Assembly: GCA_019423795.1 (NCBI GenBank)
Contig: JAHZAT010000043.1
Span: 1 to 22,718, forward strand
Direction: 5' to 3'
Source: Clostridiales bacterium
GTDB lineage: Bacteria > Bacillota > Clostridia > Lachnospirales > Lachnospiraceae
Length of the DNA: 22,718 nucleotides
Position numbers and translations under genes: made by a program. Below, piece after piece: positions 15,420-22,718 of this stretch (positions within the stretch are counted from its first letter, which is position 1; the number at the start of each line of letters is the position of its first letter). The notes under the pieces were generated by a model that did not search any database, had not been told where the DNA came from, and saw only the letters and a program-made list of their open reading frames with translations.

Positions 15420-16625
15420 TTATTTATCGTCGGCTGCTACTACACCTGGAAGGTCTTTTCCTTCTAAGAATTCAAGAGAAGCTCCACCACCTGTAGAGAT
15501 GTGTGTCATCTTGTCTGCAAATCCTAACTGGTTAACAGCTGCTGCAGAGTCTCCTCCACCGATGATTGTTGTTGCATCTGTATCAGCTAAAGCCTGAGCA
15601 ACGGCAATTGTTCCTTTGGCAAGGATAGGATTTTCAAATACACCCATTGGTCCATTCCATACAACTGTTTTAGCAGTTTTAACTGCTTCTGCGAATTTCT
15701 CACATGTAGCTGGTCCAATATCAAGTCCTTCTTTATCAGCTGGAATTGCATCAGCTGCTACAACAGATACTTCGATCTCAGCATCGATAGGATTTGGGAA
15801 TCCGTCTGCTACTGTTGTATCGATTGGAAGATATAAATTCTTTCCTAATTTCTCTGCTTTTGCCATCATTTCTTTACAGTAGTCGATCTTTTCATCGTCT
15901 ACTAATGAATTACCAACTTCATAACCCTGTGCTTTTAAGAATGTATAAGCCATTCCTCCACCGATGATCAGTGTATCACATTTTTCAAGTAAGTTATCAA
16001 TTACTTTTAATTTGTCAGCAACTTTCGCTCCACCTAAGATGGCTACCATAGGTCTTTCTGGATTATTAACCGCATTTCCTAAGAAATCGATCTCTTTCTG
16101 CATTAAATATCCTACAACGGCTGTATCAACATATTCTGTTACACCAACGTTTGAGCAATGTGCTCTATGAGCTGTACCAAACGCATCGTTTACAAATACA
16201 TCACAAAGATCTGCAAGTTCTTTACTGAATGCTTCACCATTTTTAGTTTCTTCTGCTCTGTAACGAGTATTCTGAAGAAGTACTACTTCTCCATCTTTCA
16301 TAGCAGCTACTGCTGCTTTTGCATTATCTCCGACAACATTGTCATCTGCTGCAAATTTAACTTCCTGTCCTAACAGTTCGCTTAAACGTACTGCTACTGG
16401 TGCTAAAGATAATTCCGGTTTTGGTTCTCCTTTAGGTTTACCTAAATGAGAGCAAAGGATTACTTTTCCACCATCAGCAATCAGTTTCTTGATTGTTGGA
16501 AGTGCTGCAACCAGACGATTTTCATCTGTAATCTGTCCATCTTTTAAAGGTACGTTAAAGTCACAACGTACTAGGACTCTCTTTCCAGCTACATTAATGT
16601 CATCTACAGATTTTTTGTTTAACAT
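15420..16625 (-). CDS. pgk: Phosphoglycerate kinase (401 aa)
   Basis: Makes ATP from 1,3-bisphosphoglycerate. The N-terminal domain has the substrate motif VLVRCDFNVPLKDG (about 17-30), ILCSHLGKPKGE and LLQNTRY. The C-terminal nucleotide domain has GGAKVADKL, VVWNGPMGVFE and IIGGGDSAAA, ending with STGGGASLEFLEGKDLPGV. Length is close to the usual 395. AGGAGG lies 11 bases before the ATG. A strong terminator-like hairpin lies between gap and pgk (16695-16731), so pgk-tpiA depends on partial readthrough, processing or a separate promoter that I could not identify. Confidence 0.97.
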   Translation of the reverse strand: MLNKKSVDDINVAGKRVLVRCDFNVPLKDGQITDENRLVAALPTIKKLIADGGKVILCSHLGKPKGEPKPELSLAPVAVRLSELLGQEVKFAADDNVVGDNAKAAVAAMKDGEVVLLQNTRYRAEETKNGEAFSKELADLCDVFVNDAFGTAHRAHCSNVGVTEYVDTAVVGYLMQKEIDFLGNAVNNPERPMVAILGGAKVADKLKVIDNLLEKCDTLIIGGGMAYTFLKAQGYEVGNSLVDDEKIDYCKEMMAKAEKLGKNLYLPIDTTVADGFPNPIDAEIEVSVVAADAIPADKEGLDIGPATCEKFAEAVKTAKTVVWNGPMGVFENPILAKGTIAVAQALADTDATTIIGGGDSAAAVNQLGFADKMTHISTGGGASLEFLEGKDLPGVVAADDK

Positions 16626-16650
16626 GTTTCGTTTTTCCTCCTAAGATTGT

Positions 16651-16664
16651 ATGCCATAAGGCAT
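16651..16664 (-). other. Short hairpin just before the pgk ribosome binding site
   Basis: ATGCC and GGCAT form a perfect 5-bp stem with a 4-base loop, about 8 bases upstream of AGGAGG. It could stabilise a processed pgk-tpiA message; evidence is only the fold. Confidence 0.3.
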
Positions 16665-16694
16665 CTCTTATTTAATTAGGGCTTTTAGTTTTAA

Positions 16695-16731
16695 TTTAAA
16701 AATAGGGCCCGGTCCCCAAAGACCGGACCCT
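16695..16731 (-). terminator. Terminator or attenuator between gap and pgk
   Basis: On the minus strand AGGGTCCGGTC pairs with GACCGGGCCCT (one U-G wobble, 6-base loop), followed by ATTTTTAAATT. It is a GC-rich stem in an AT-rich background, 60 bases past the gap stop. Confidence 0.8.
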
Positions 16732-16791
16732 TGTTTGAGTCTTATCACACTGTATAATTAATTACAGGCCTATCCTCATTCAAATATCAAA

Positions 16792-17805
16792 TTAAGCTAA
16801 TTCAGCAAAGTATTTGATTGTTCTTACCATCTGGCTTGTGTAAGAGTTTTCATTGTCATACCAAGATACAACCTGAACCTCTGTTGTTCCATTGTCTAAT
16901 GGAAGAACCATTGTCTGTGTAGCATCGAATAAAGAACCATATCTCATTCCTACGATATCGCTAGATACGATTTCGTCTGTGTTATATCCGAAAGATTCTG
17001 TCTGAGCTGCTTTCATAGCTGCGTTTACTTCATCAACTGTTACATTTCCTTCAACAACTGCTGTTAAGATTGTTGTAGATCCTGTAGGAGTTGGAACACG
17101 CTGAGCAGATCCGATTAATTTTCCGTTTAATTCTGGAATAACAAGTCCGATTGCTTTAGCAGCACCTGTAGAGTTAGGTACGATGTTAACTGCTGCTGCA
17201 CGAGATCTTCTTAAGTCACCTTTTCTCTGTGGTCCGTCAAGAGTCATCTGATCTCCTGTGTAAGCATGGATTGTGCACATGATTCCAGATTTGATTGCTG
17301 CAAGATCATTAAGAGCTTTAGCCATAGGTGCTAAGCAGTTTGTTGTACAAGATGCAGCAGAAATAACTGTATCCTCTGCTTTTAATTCTTCATGGTTTAC
17401 ATTGTAAACGATTGTTGGAAGATCGTTTCCTGCTGGTGCAGAGATAACAACCTTTCTTGCTCCTGCTTCGATATGAGCAGATGCTTTTTCTTTAGATGTG
17501 TAGAATCCTGTACATTCAAGTACTACGTCTACTCCAAGTTCTCCCCATGGAAGGTTCTTAGCATCAGCTTCAGCGTAGATTGTGATTTCTTTTCCATCAA
17601 CTGTGATAGAGTTTTCTCCAGCTTCTACTTTGTCAGCTAATGCATATGTTCCCTGTGAAGAATCATATTTTAATAAGTGTGCAAGCATCTTTGGAGATGT
17701 TAAATCGTTGATTGCTACAACTTCATATCCTTCTGCTCCGAACATCTGTCTGAATGCAAGACGTCCAATACGTCCAAATCCATTAATTGCTACTTTAACT
17801 GCCAT
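16792..17805 (-). CDS. gap: Glyceraldehyde-3-phosphate dehydrogenase, NAD type (337 aa)
   Basis: Oxidises and phosphorylates glyceraldehyde 3-phosphate, reducing NAD. It has the Rossmann motif INGFGRIGR (7-15), Asp34 in AINDLT (favouring NAD over NADP), catalytic Cys153 in SAASCTTNC, His180, the S-loop region LRRSRAAAVNIVPNSTGAAK and the C-terminal WYDNENSYTSQM. Length is typical. AGGAGG lies 8 bases before the ATG. It is the first gene of the lower-glycolysis group with its own promoter. No cggR-like regulator is adjacent; the upstream gene is a Na/Pi symporter. Confidence 0.97.
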   Translation of the reverse strand: MAVKVAINGFGRIGRLAFRQMFGAEGYEVVAINDLTSPKMLAHLLKYDSSQGTYALADKVEAGENSITVDGKEITIYAEADAKNLPWGELGVDVVLECTGFYTSKEKASAHIEAGARKVVISAPAGNDLPTIVYNVNHEELKAEDTVISAASCTTNCLAPMAKALNDLAAIKSGIMCTIHAYTGDQMTLDGPQRKGDLRRSRAAAVNIVPNSTGAAKAIGLVIPELNGKLIGSAQRVPTPTGSTTILTAVVEGNVTVDEVNAAMKAAQTESFGYNTDEIVSSDIVGMRYGSLFDATQTMVLPLDNGTTEVQVVSWYDNENSYTSQMVRTIKYFAELA

Positions 17806-17845
17806 CTCAAATTCCTCCTAAGTCTTGATTAATTAATTTGATGGA

Positions 17846-17873
17846 TTTGTCAATCTGTTAATCTATTGACAAA
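17846..17873 (-). promoter_or_regulatory. Perfect inverted repeat in the gap leader
   Basis: TTTGTCAAT (17846-17854) and ATTGACAAA (17865-17873) form a perfect 9-bp inverted repeat with a 10-bp centre. It begins about 10 bases downstream of the -10 box, at or just after transcription start, a classic place for a roadblock operator. It could instead be a 5' stabilising hairpin. Confidence 0.55.
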
Positions 17874-17883
17874 CTTCTTTCTT

Positions 17884-17912
17884 ATTTTAAACAATACCGA
17901 CAAAAAATTCAA
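17884..17912 (-). promoter_or_regulatory. Promoter of gap
   Basis: Minus strand TTGAAT (17907-17912), 17-bp spacer, TAAAAT (17884-17889). The leader to the gap start is about 70 bases. Confidence 0.65.
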
Positions 17913-18013
17913 GGGAAATTTAGTATTTTTATCATGTATACAATAAAACGATTTTGTACAATTCTACCAAATTTTATCCCGTTTCTTCGGCACAATGAAT
18001 AAAAAACTTTTCC

Positions 18014-19693
18014 TTATTCTTCTTCATCATTCTGACTTAAAATGTATCTTGCAATTGTAAATGCATATCCTGCGATTCTTTCCATACTGGAAATGATATC
18101 AAGGAAATATACACCAATATCTGGAGAACAAGCTCCATCTTTCATTCTCTGAATATGTCTCTTTCTGATGATCTTTCTTGTACAATATACATCTTCTGCA
18201 TAAGATAATGCTTCTTTTGCTTCTTTGGTATCGTCAAATTCAATCGCACGGATTGCTGACTCAAATGCAGCTCTTACAATATTATTCATATTTCTAAGCT
18301 CTTCAATCGCATCTTCTGAAATATTTTCATTCATATCCTTGATATGCTGCAGATATCCTGCCATATTCTCTACATGATCTCCTGAACGCTCAATATCTGT
18401 GATCGAATCAAACAGATTGTTGACAACTTTCATCTCTTTTTCTGTGATCGCCAAATGACTGATCTTTACAAGATATTCTGTGATCATTGGTTCTAAATGG
18501 TTGATCACCTGTTCATCATTATGAACTTTATCGATCTTACTCTGTCTTGGTTCTCCACTCATTGCTTCTTTTGTTACACGATTTAAATTCTTTAATACGA
18601 TCTCACCCATACGTACCACTTCTTTCACTGCATTCTCAACTGCAAATGCAGGTGTTTCAAGAATACGTGGATCTAAGTGACGTAATGCTTTCTCTTCTGG
18701 TTCTTCTTCTTCGTCTTCTACTGGCTCTTCACGAATGATAAGTCCAGATAATTTTACCAATGCATTCGCAAATGGGAATAACAGTATCGTCACAGATATG
18801 TTAAAGATTGAGTGGAAAATGGAAATCTGTGTACTTGATATATGCTGCATTGCAAGATCTGGGAAGATTCCAAAGAAAATCGTCATGATCACCCCATAAA
18901 TAGCTGCACCTAATACATTAAAACTTAAATGGATCACAGCTGCTCTTTTTGCTGTTTTATTTGCACCCGCACTAGATAAGATTGCTGTGATACAAGTACC
19001 AATATTCTGCCCTAACGTAATAAAGATCGCTGATCTCCAGTTTACGATTCCTCTCATCGCTAATGTCTGTAAAATACCGACAGATGCAGATGAACTCTGA
19101 ATGATCGCTGTAACAACAGCGCCGACTAAAATACCAAGGATCGGATTTCCTCCTAATACCTGAAATGCTTTGTAGAATACCGGACTATCCTGATATACTC
19201 CAATGGATGATGACATAGATGATAATCCAATAAATAAAATACCAAATCCGACGGCAATCTCCGCTTTCTGTGTCATCTTCTGCTTATTAGAGAATGTGAT
19301 GATGAAAGCTCCGATTCCTAAAATAAATGGTGCAAAAAAATCTGGTTTTAACGCTCCCGCCCATTCATTAGCTGATACCAGCCATGCCGTGATCGTTGTA
19401 CCTACATTGGCTCCCATGATAACACCGGCTGCCTGTGTAAGATTCATAATCCCTGCATTTACAAAACCTACAACCATAACAGTGGTTGCTGATGAACTCT
19501 GAATAATTGCTGTAACCAGTGCTCCTACAAGTACACCTAAAATACGATTATTTGTTAAATAGCCCAGCAGGTCTTTCATCTTATTTCCTGCTGTCTTTTG
19601 AAGTCCTGATGCCATGATATCCATTCCATACAGGAACATTCCAAGTCCGCCGATAAACGCAAACAGATTACCGACATGTGTTAGTGTATTCAT
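18014..19693 (-). CDS. Na/Pi cotransporter family protein with PhoU-like domain (559 aa)
   Basis: Sodium-coupled phosphate transporter of the NptA/PNaS type in the cytoplasmic membrane. Two inverted membrane halves carry the signature VTAIIQSSSA (QSSSA at 65-69 and 199-203), with about 8 helices in the first 320 residues. An acidic linker (EEPVEDEEEEPEEK) leads to a C-terminal helical PhoU-like domain (about 340-555), which in related proteins is thought to be regulatory. AGGAGG lies 11 bases before the ATG. I see no clear Pho box in the upstream region, nor a clear terminator between it and gap. Phosphate supply is a plausible but unproven link to glycolysis. Confidence 0.93.
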   Translation of the reverse strand: MNTLTHVGNLFAFIGGLGMFLYGMDIMASGLQKTAGNKMKDLLGYLTNNRILGVLVGALVTAIIQSSSATTVMVVGFVNAGIMNLTQAAGVIMGANVGTTITAWLVSANEWAGALKPDFFAPFILGIGAFIITFSNKQKMTQKAEIAVGFGILFIGLSSMSSSIGVYQDSPVFYKAFQVLGGNPILGILVGAVVTAIIQSSSASVGILQTLAMRGIVNWRSAIFITLGQNIGTCITAILSSAGANKTAKRAAVIHLSFNVLGAAIYGVIMTIFFGIFPDLAMQHISSTQISIFHSIFNISVTILLFPFANALVKLSGLIIREEPVEDEEEEPEEKALRHLDPRILETPAFAVENAVKEVVRMGEIVLKNLNRVTKEAMSGEPRQSKIDKVHNDEQVINHLEPMITEYLVKISHLAITEKEMKVVNNLFDSITDIERSGDHVENMAGYLQHIKDMNENISEDAIEELRNMNNIVRAAFESAIRAIEFDDTKEAKEALSYAEDVYCTRKIIRKRHIQRMKDGACSPDIGVYFLDIISSMERIAGYAFTIARYILSQNDEEE

Positions 19694-19836
19694 TTTTTAC
19701 GATTCCTCCTGTGTTTTTACAGACCCTTCTTATTGGATCTCCCACATATATTTCATTTGTCGTTATTCCGACATAAATAATTTTAACAAACCTACTCTTA
19801 TATTTAAAGAACTTTTTACATAGATTTTATTTTTTC

Positions 19837-19864
19837 TTTACCTTTCTGTCATAATGTATATAAT
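19837..19864 (+). promoter_or_regulatory. Possible promoter of the PHP phosphatase gene
   Basis: TTTACC (19837-19842), 16-bp spacer, TATAAT (19859-19864), 37 bases before the start codon. The 208-bp gap to the divergent symporter gene is AT-rich; I could not define a convincing symporter promoter. Confidence 0.5.
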
Positions 19865-19901
19865 AAAAGTATTATATTAACTATTTACAAAGGAGTTTTT
19901 T

Positions 19902-20711
19902 ATGATTCTTGCAGATTATCATTTACATACCAGTTTTTCTTCCGATTCTGAATCTTCTATGGAAGAAATGATCCGACATGCTGTTTCACTTGGTCTTAAA
20001 ACTATTTGTTTTACAGAGCATCACGATATTGATTATCCTGTTACTCCTGATGGATTTGATTTCCTTCTAGATCTTCCTTCCTATAAAGAAGAAATATTTA
20101 AAATGAAAGAACACTATCAGGATCAGATTGAAATCAATTATGGAGTGGAACTTGGATTAATGCCAACAACCCTAGATCAATGTGCTGCATTCGTCAAGGA
20201 TGAGCCTTTTGATTTTATCATTGGTTCTACTCATATTGTTGATTTTATGGATCCATATGATGCGATTTATTTTGAAACATATCCTGCCCGTCTGGGACTT
20301 GCTCATTATTTTGAAGATATCTTAAAAAATATTTCTTCTTTTAATCATTATTGTGTCTATGGACATCTTGATTATGCTGCACGTTATATCAAGGATCCTT
20401 CTTTTGAATTCCATTATAGAGATTATTCTGATCTTTTAGATGCCATTTTAAGGATGATCATTGAAAATGGCAAAGGTATTGAAGTGAATACTGCTGGACT
20501 TAAATACGGAATGAGTGATCCAAATCCTCATCATGAGATTATAAAAAGATATATGGAACTTGGTGGTGAAATTATTACGATCGGATCTGATGGCCATTGT
20601 CCAAAACATATGGCTTATGATTTTTATAAATTACCTGAGTTTCTGTCTAATCTTGGAATTCGTTATTATACCGTCTTTCGAGATAAGAAACCTGAATTCA
20701 TTAAGTTATAA
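19902..20711 (+). CDS. PHP-domain phosphatase, HisJ histidinol-phosphatase family (269 aa)
   Basis: Metal-dependent phosphoesterase of the PHP superfamily. The trinuclear metal-site motifs are present in order: DYHLHTSFSSDS (His7, His9), TEHHD (His40-41), GVELGL (Glu), IGSTH, YGHLDYAARY and SDGH. This matches histidinol-phosphatase HisJ (HisK type), which makes histidinol in histidine synthesis. No other his gene is near, so the exact substrate is uncertain. AAAGGAG lies 6 bases before the ATG. It is convergent with the radical SAM gene. Confidence 0.88.
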   Translation: MILADYHLHTSFSSDSESSMEEMIRHAVSLGLKTICFTEHHDIDYPVTPDGFDFLLDLPSYKEEIFKMKEHYQDQIEINYGVELGLMPTTLDQCAAFVKDEPFDFIIGSTHIVDFMDPYDAIYFETYPARLGLAHYFEDILKNISSFNHYCVYGHLDYAARYIKDPSFEFHYRDYSDLLDAILRMIIENGKGIEVNTAGLKYGMSDPNPHHEIIKRYMELGGEIITIGSDGHCPKHMAYDFYKLPEFLSNLGIRYYTVFRDKKPEFIKL

Positions 20712-20726
20712 GTTTCTCTGCATAAA

Positions 20727-20773
20727 AAGGAACGAGACAATAGGCTCATAATATTCCTATTGTCTCGTTCCTT
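20727..20773 (-). terminator. Perfect 18-bp hairpin between convergent genes
   Basis: AAGGAACGAGACAATAGG (20727-20744) and its exact complement (20756-20773) enclose an 11-base loop. On the minus strand it is followed by TTTTATG, so it ends the radical SAM transcript. On the plus strand only CTTGATTC follows, so termination of the phosphatase message there is less certain. Confidence 0.8.
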
Positions 20774-20786
20774 GATTCTAGCTATA

Positions 20787-21656
20787 TTAGAATCCCCTCA
20801 TCCACTCTGATTTCAAATGAACATTTCCTTTGATTGCCTCGTCTAACAGATTGATCATTGCTTCCTTATCCTGATTTAATGTTCCTCTTAAATTCACATA
20901 ATTAGATGCATGATTCGATCTGAAAATACAATCTGGGCAATCCATATATTTTAACATTTCTTTTGTCTCGATCAAAATATCATATGGATTTAACAGTTCA
21001 AATTCTCCGCTTCTGATCTTATCTGCTAACGGAAGATCTTCTTCTATCATTAATGTAAGCAATCCTATATAATCTGGCTTCATCTGGGATAAAACAAGTC
21101 CTGTATCTTTTGCATGTTCCTTCCATAGCCGTCTTCCACCTAACCCTGATATAGCTGTCACAGATAAACGGATCTTTGCCTGTTTTACTTTCTGTGCTGC
21201 CTCTATCATCTCTTGTGATGTTACACCTTTTTTCATATATGTAAGGACTTCATCATTTCCTGATTCCAATCCCATATAGATCATAGATATTCCAAGTTCT
21301 CTTAATTTATCCAAATCTTCTTGTTGTTTCATCAAAATGCTTCTTGGCGATCCGTATAAAGTTACTTGTTTACATTCTGGGAATTGATCTTTGATAAAAT
21401 GAAGGATTGCTTCAAGATCTGTCATCTTACAAATCAATGCATCTCCATCTGCCAAAAAAATCTTCTCTACATATCGATACTTATTTCTTGCATCTTGTAA
21501 ATCTTCTAAGACTTCTTCTACTTTTCTGATCCTAAATCGTTTTTCTTTAAACATGCTGCAAAAAATACAACGATTCTGACTACATCCGATCGTTACCTGT
21601 ACGATCAGACTGTATGCTTCACTTGGCGGCCGATAGATCATTCCTTCATATCTCAT
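20787..21656 (-). CDS. Radical SAM protein, unknown reaction (289 aa)
   Basis: The cluster motif is GCSQNRCIFC: Cys25, Cys30 and Cys33 spaced CX4CX2C instead of the usual CX3CX2C, followed by SMFKEKRFRIR. Further signs of the radical SAM barrel are IFLADGDAL (about 66-74), VTLYGSPRSI and MIYMGLESGNDEVL (SAM-binding strand). This type is common in gut Clostridia and annotated only as radical SAM protein. There is no B12 domain and no extra C-terminal Fe-S cluster motif beyond MDCPDC. AGGA lies 6 bases before the ATG. It starts 20 bases after the stop of the NlpC/P60 gene and is probably transcribed with it, though no functional link is evident. Confidence 0.88.
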   Translation of the reverse strand: MRYEGMIYRPPSEAYSLIVQVTIGCSQNRCIFCSMFKEKRFRIRKVEEVLEDLQDARNKYRYVEKIFLADGDALICKMTDLEAILHFIKDQFPECKQVTLYGSPRSILMKQQEDLDKLRELGISMIYMGLESGNDEVLTYMKKGVTSQEMIEAAQKVKQAKIRLSVTAISGLGGRRLWKEHAKDTGLVLSQMKPDYIGLLTLMIEEDLPLADKIRSGEFELLNPYDILIETKEMLKYMDCPDCIFRSNHASNYVNLRGTLNQDKEAMINLLDEAIKGNVHLKSEWMRGF

Positions 21657-21676
21657 ATCTTATCCTGCTTTCTTAA

Positions 21677-22354
21677 TTATTTTACAATTCTTCTTACAGA
21701 AAGTACTTTTCGATAATTAGCCTTTGGTGAAATCTTAATTCCTGTTTTTCTTGAACTTGCATGAACAATCTTTCCATTGCCTATATAAATAGCAATATGC
21801 CCACTATAACAGATCAGATCTCCTGGCTGTTTATTACTGTAAGAAACCTTACGTCCTGCACTTCTTTGTGAGGATGAACTTCTTGGAAGATTATATCCAA
21901 ATGACTTATAGACGCTTTTTACGAATCCTGAACAATCCGCTCCCGTATTCAAGTTTGTTCCTCCCCATACATATGGATTCCCAACAAATCGTTGTGCAAA
22001 ACTTGCAACGGTTTGTCCTTTGTTATAAGTACTTCCCGTAAGTTTTGGTGCATTTGTACTGATATAAACATACTTTTTTAATGCATATCCAGTTTTGTTA
22101 CCAACTTTAATTTTTCTCCAGCTTCCACTTGTTGATAATACTGTAACTTTTGTTCCTACACTTAGTTTCTTGATTGTTTTAGAACGTTTAGACTTTGCTG
22201 TTCTTAATTTGCACCAGTGTTTATAAATCTTTCCACTGTACCCTGATGCTGCCTGAACAGTTGTCGACGATGCTTGATCAGATATCGTAACTGTCGATAT
22301 CATTATTACGACTGTCATTATTATAACAGCTACTTTCTTTATTGTCTTTATCAT
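21677..22354 (-). CDS. Secreted SH3 - NlpC/P60 cell-wall hydrolase (225 aa)
   Basis: Exported peptidoglycan endopeptidase. A signal peptide (1 to about 36: basic MIKTIKK, hydrophobic core, cut near VQAAS) is followed by a bacterial SH3 domain (about 40-98), a short linker and an NlpC/P60 domain (about 112-225). The catalytic Cys141 (GADCSGF) and His186 (YSGHIAIYIG) are present, with His198 as candidate third residue. GAGG lies 7 bases before the ATG. Two WalR-like boxes upstream suggest control by the wall-stress regulator WalR, whose known regulon in Firmicutes includes NlpC/P60 hydrolases. Probable role: opening stem-peptide links during growth. Confidence 0.93.
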   Translation of the reverse strand: MIKTIKKVAVIIMTVVIMISTVTISDQASSTTVQAASGYSGKIYKHWCKLRTAKSKRSKTIKKLSVGTKVTVLSTSGSWRKIKVGNKTGYALKKYVYISTNAPKLTGSTYNKGQTVASFAQRFVGNPYVWGGTNLNTGADCSGFVKSVYKSFGYNLPRSSSSQRSAGRKVSYSNKQPGDLICYSGHIAIYIGNGKIVHASSRKTGIKISPKANYRKVLSVRRIVK

Positions 22355-22386
22355 AATTCTGCCTCAATTCTACTCTTTGATATTTT

Positions 22387-22403
22387 GTTACATTTCTGTT
22401 ACA
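22387..22403 (-). promoter_or_regulatory. WalR-like box, perfect match
   Basis: Minus strand TGTAAC-AGAAA-TGTAAC fits the WalR (YycF) consensus TGTWAH-N5-TGTWAH exactly and is in the orientation of the NlpC/P60 gene, 33 bases before its start codon. So close to the start it may lie downstream of the promoter. Confidence 0.55.
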
Positions 22404-22457
22404 TTTATTAAATTTAACACATTATTCTTCTTTTGTAAAGTGATTTTGTAGTATTCC

Positions 22458-22474
22458 GTAATATTTTTGTAACA
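22458..22474 (-). promoter_or_regulatory. WalR-like box, one mismatch
   Basis: Minus strand TGTTAC-AAAAA-TATTAC matches TGTWAH-N5-TGTWAH except for one base. It lies about 20 bp upstream of a possible promoter (TTTACA, 17-bp spacer, TAAATT), a position suited to activation. Confidence 0.5.
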
Positions 22475-22538
22475 TTTCACAAAGTAATCTTGCTAAAATT
22501 CAAAGGGTAAAATCTGACATACGCTTTCTTTTCCTATA

Positions 22539-22575
22539 AAATAAAAAACAGACTAAATAAAATTCAATCTGTTTT
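22539..22575 (-). terminator. Terminator of tRNA-Trp
   Basis: On the minus strand AAAACAGA pairs with TCTGTTTT, followed by TTATTTT. It is weak and AT-rich but placed directly after the tRNA. Confidence 0.55.
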
Positions 22576-22580
22576 CGTAA

Positions 22581-22652
22581 CAGGGGCAGAGAGACTCGAA
22601 CTCCCAACTGCGGTTTTGGAGACCGATGTTTTACCATTGAAACTATGCCCCT
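22581..22652 (-). tRNA. tRNA-Trp, anticodon CCA
   Basis: A 72-base cloverleaf. The acceptor AGGGGCA pairs with TGCCCCT, discriminator G. The D arm is GTTT/AAAC, the anticodon loop is CTCCAAA, and the T arm is GGGAG-TTCGAGT-CTCTC. CCA is not encoded. The anticodon stem TCGGT/ACCGC has a U-C mismatch at its outer pair, and the variable loop is 4 bases. Confidence 0.93.
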
Positions 22653-22718
22653 TTATTAAATTGTAAAGGATATACCTTCAAAACAACATACAAGAATCTT
22701 TTTACATCTCTTACACTT

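Noticed and set aside
17846..17873. Rex or CcpA operator at gap
   Set aside because: The half-site spacing (10 bp) and sequence do not fit the Rex consensus with its short centre, nor a cre site.
20727..20773. Perfect 18-bp inverted repeat as a transposon end or small RNA
   Set aside because: It lies between two convergent stops and ends in a U-tract on the minus strand, so a terminator explains it.
22387..22403. PhoP box (TTHACA-N5-TTHACA) read on the plus strand
   Set aside because: The reverse complement GTTACA-N5-GTTACA is similar, but the coding-strand orientation and the NlpC/P60 target fit WalR better; PhoP is not excluded.

Overview
The window looks like chromosome of a low-GC, Gram-positive gut anaerobe of the Clostridia, most likely a Lachnospiraceae member (Anaerostipes-like is a guess). 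The protein families, AGGAGG-type ribosome binding sites, near-consensus TTGACA/TATAAT promoters and RNA genes without an encoded CCA all fit. Nearly everything is on the minus strand; only a small membrane protein, an alpha/beta hydrolase and a PHP phosphatase are on the plus strand.

Read in the direction of transcription (right to left), the backbone is gap - pgk - tpiA - (deoB) - gpmI - eno - secG - rnr - smpB - ssrA. This is the Firmicutes lower-glycolysis cluster followed by the secG/rnr/smpB/ssrA block for protein export and trans-translation. gap, pgk, tpiA, gpmI and eno supply triose-phosphate isomerase and every step from glyceraldehyde-3-phosphate to phosphoenolpyruvate. RNase R, SmpB and tmRNA together rescue stalled ribosomes and degrade the faulty message.

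Regions: 1-750 holds a small hypothetical gene and a repeat-rich stretch downstream of ssrA that may be the edge of a mobile element. 755-5605 is ssrA, smpB, rnr, secG and eno. 5.8-10.3 kb separates eno from gpmI and is an accessory zone: a small membrane protein, an aldo/keto reductase, a MATE transporter with an attenuator-like leader, a small Nif11-like gene, and at least four decayed gene pieces (AAA-ATPase-like/DUF1703, EFR1-type flavodoxin-ferredoxin, nitroreductase, hexapeptide acetyltransferase), plus a possible MerR-type regulator tail. 10.4-17.8 kb is gpmI, hydrolase, deoB, tpiA, pgk and gap. 18-22.7 kb carries a Na/Pi symporter with a PhoU-like domain, a HisJ-type phosphatase, a radical SAM protein, a secreted NlpC/P60 wall hydrolase with two WalR-like boxes upstream, and tRNA-Trp.

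I found no CRISPR array, intact insertion sequence, phage module, toxin-antitoxin pair or defence system, and no convincing new multi-gene system. The most interesting signals are regulatory: the WalR-like boxes, the MATE leader, the perfect inverted repeat behind the gap promoter, the consensus promoter plus 5' hairpin of ssrA, and the paired 12-bp-period repeats at 413-489.
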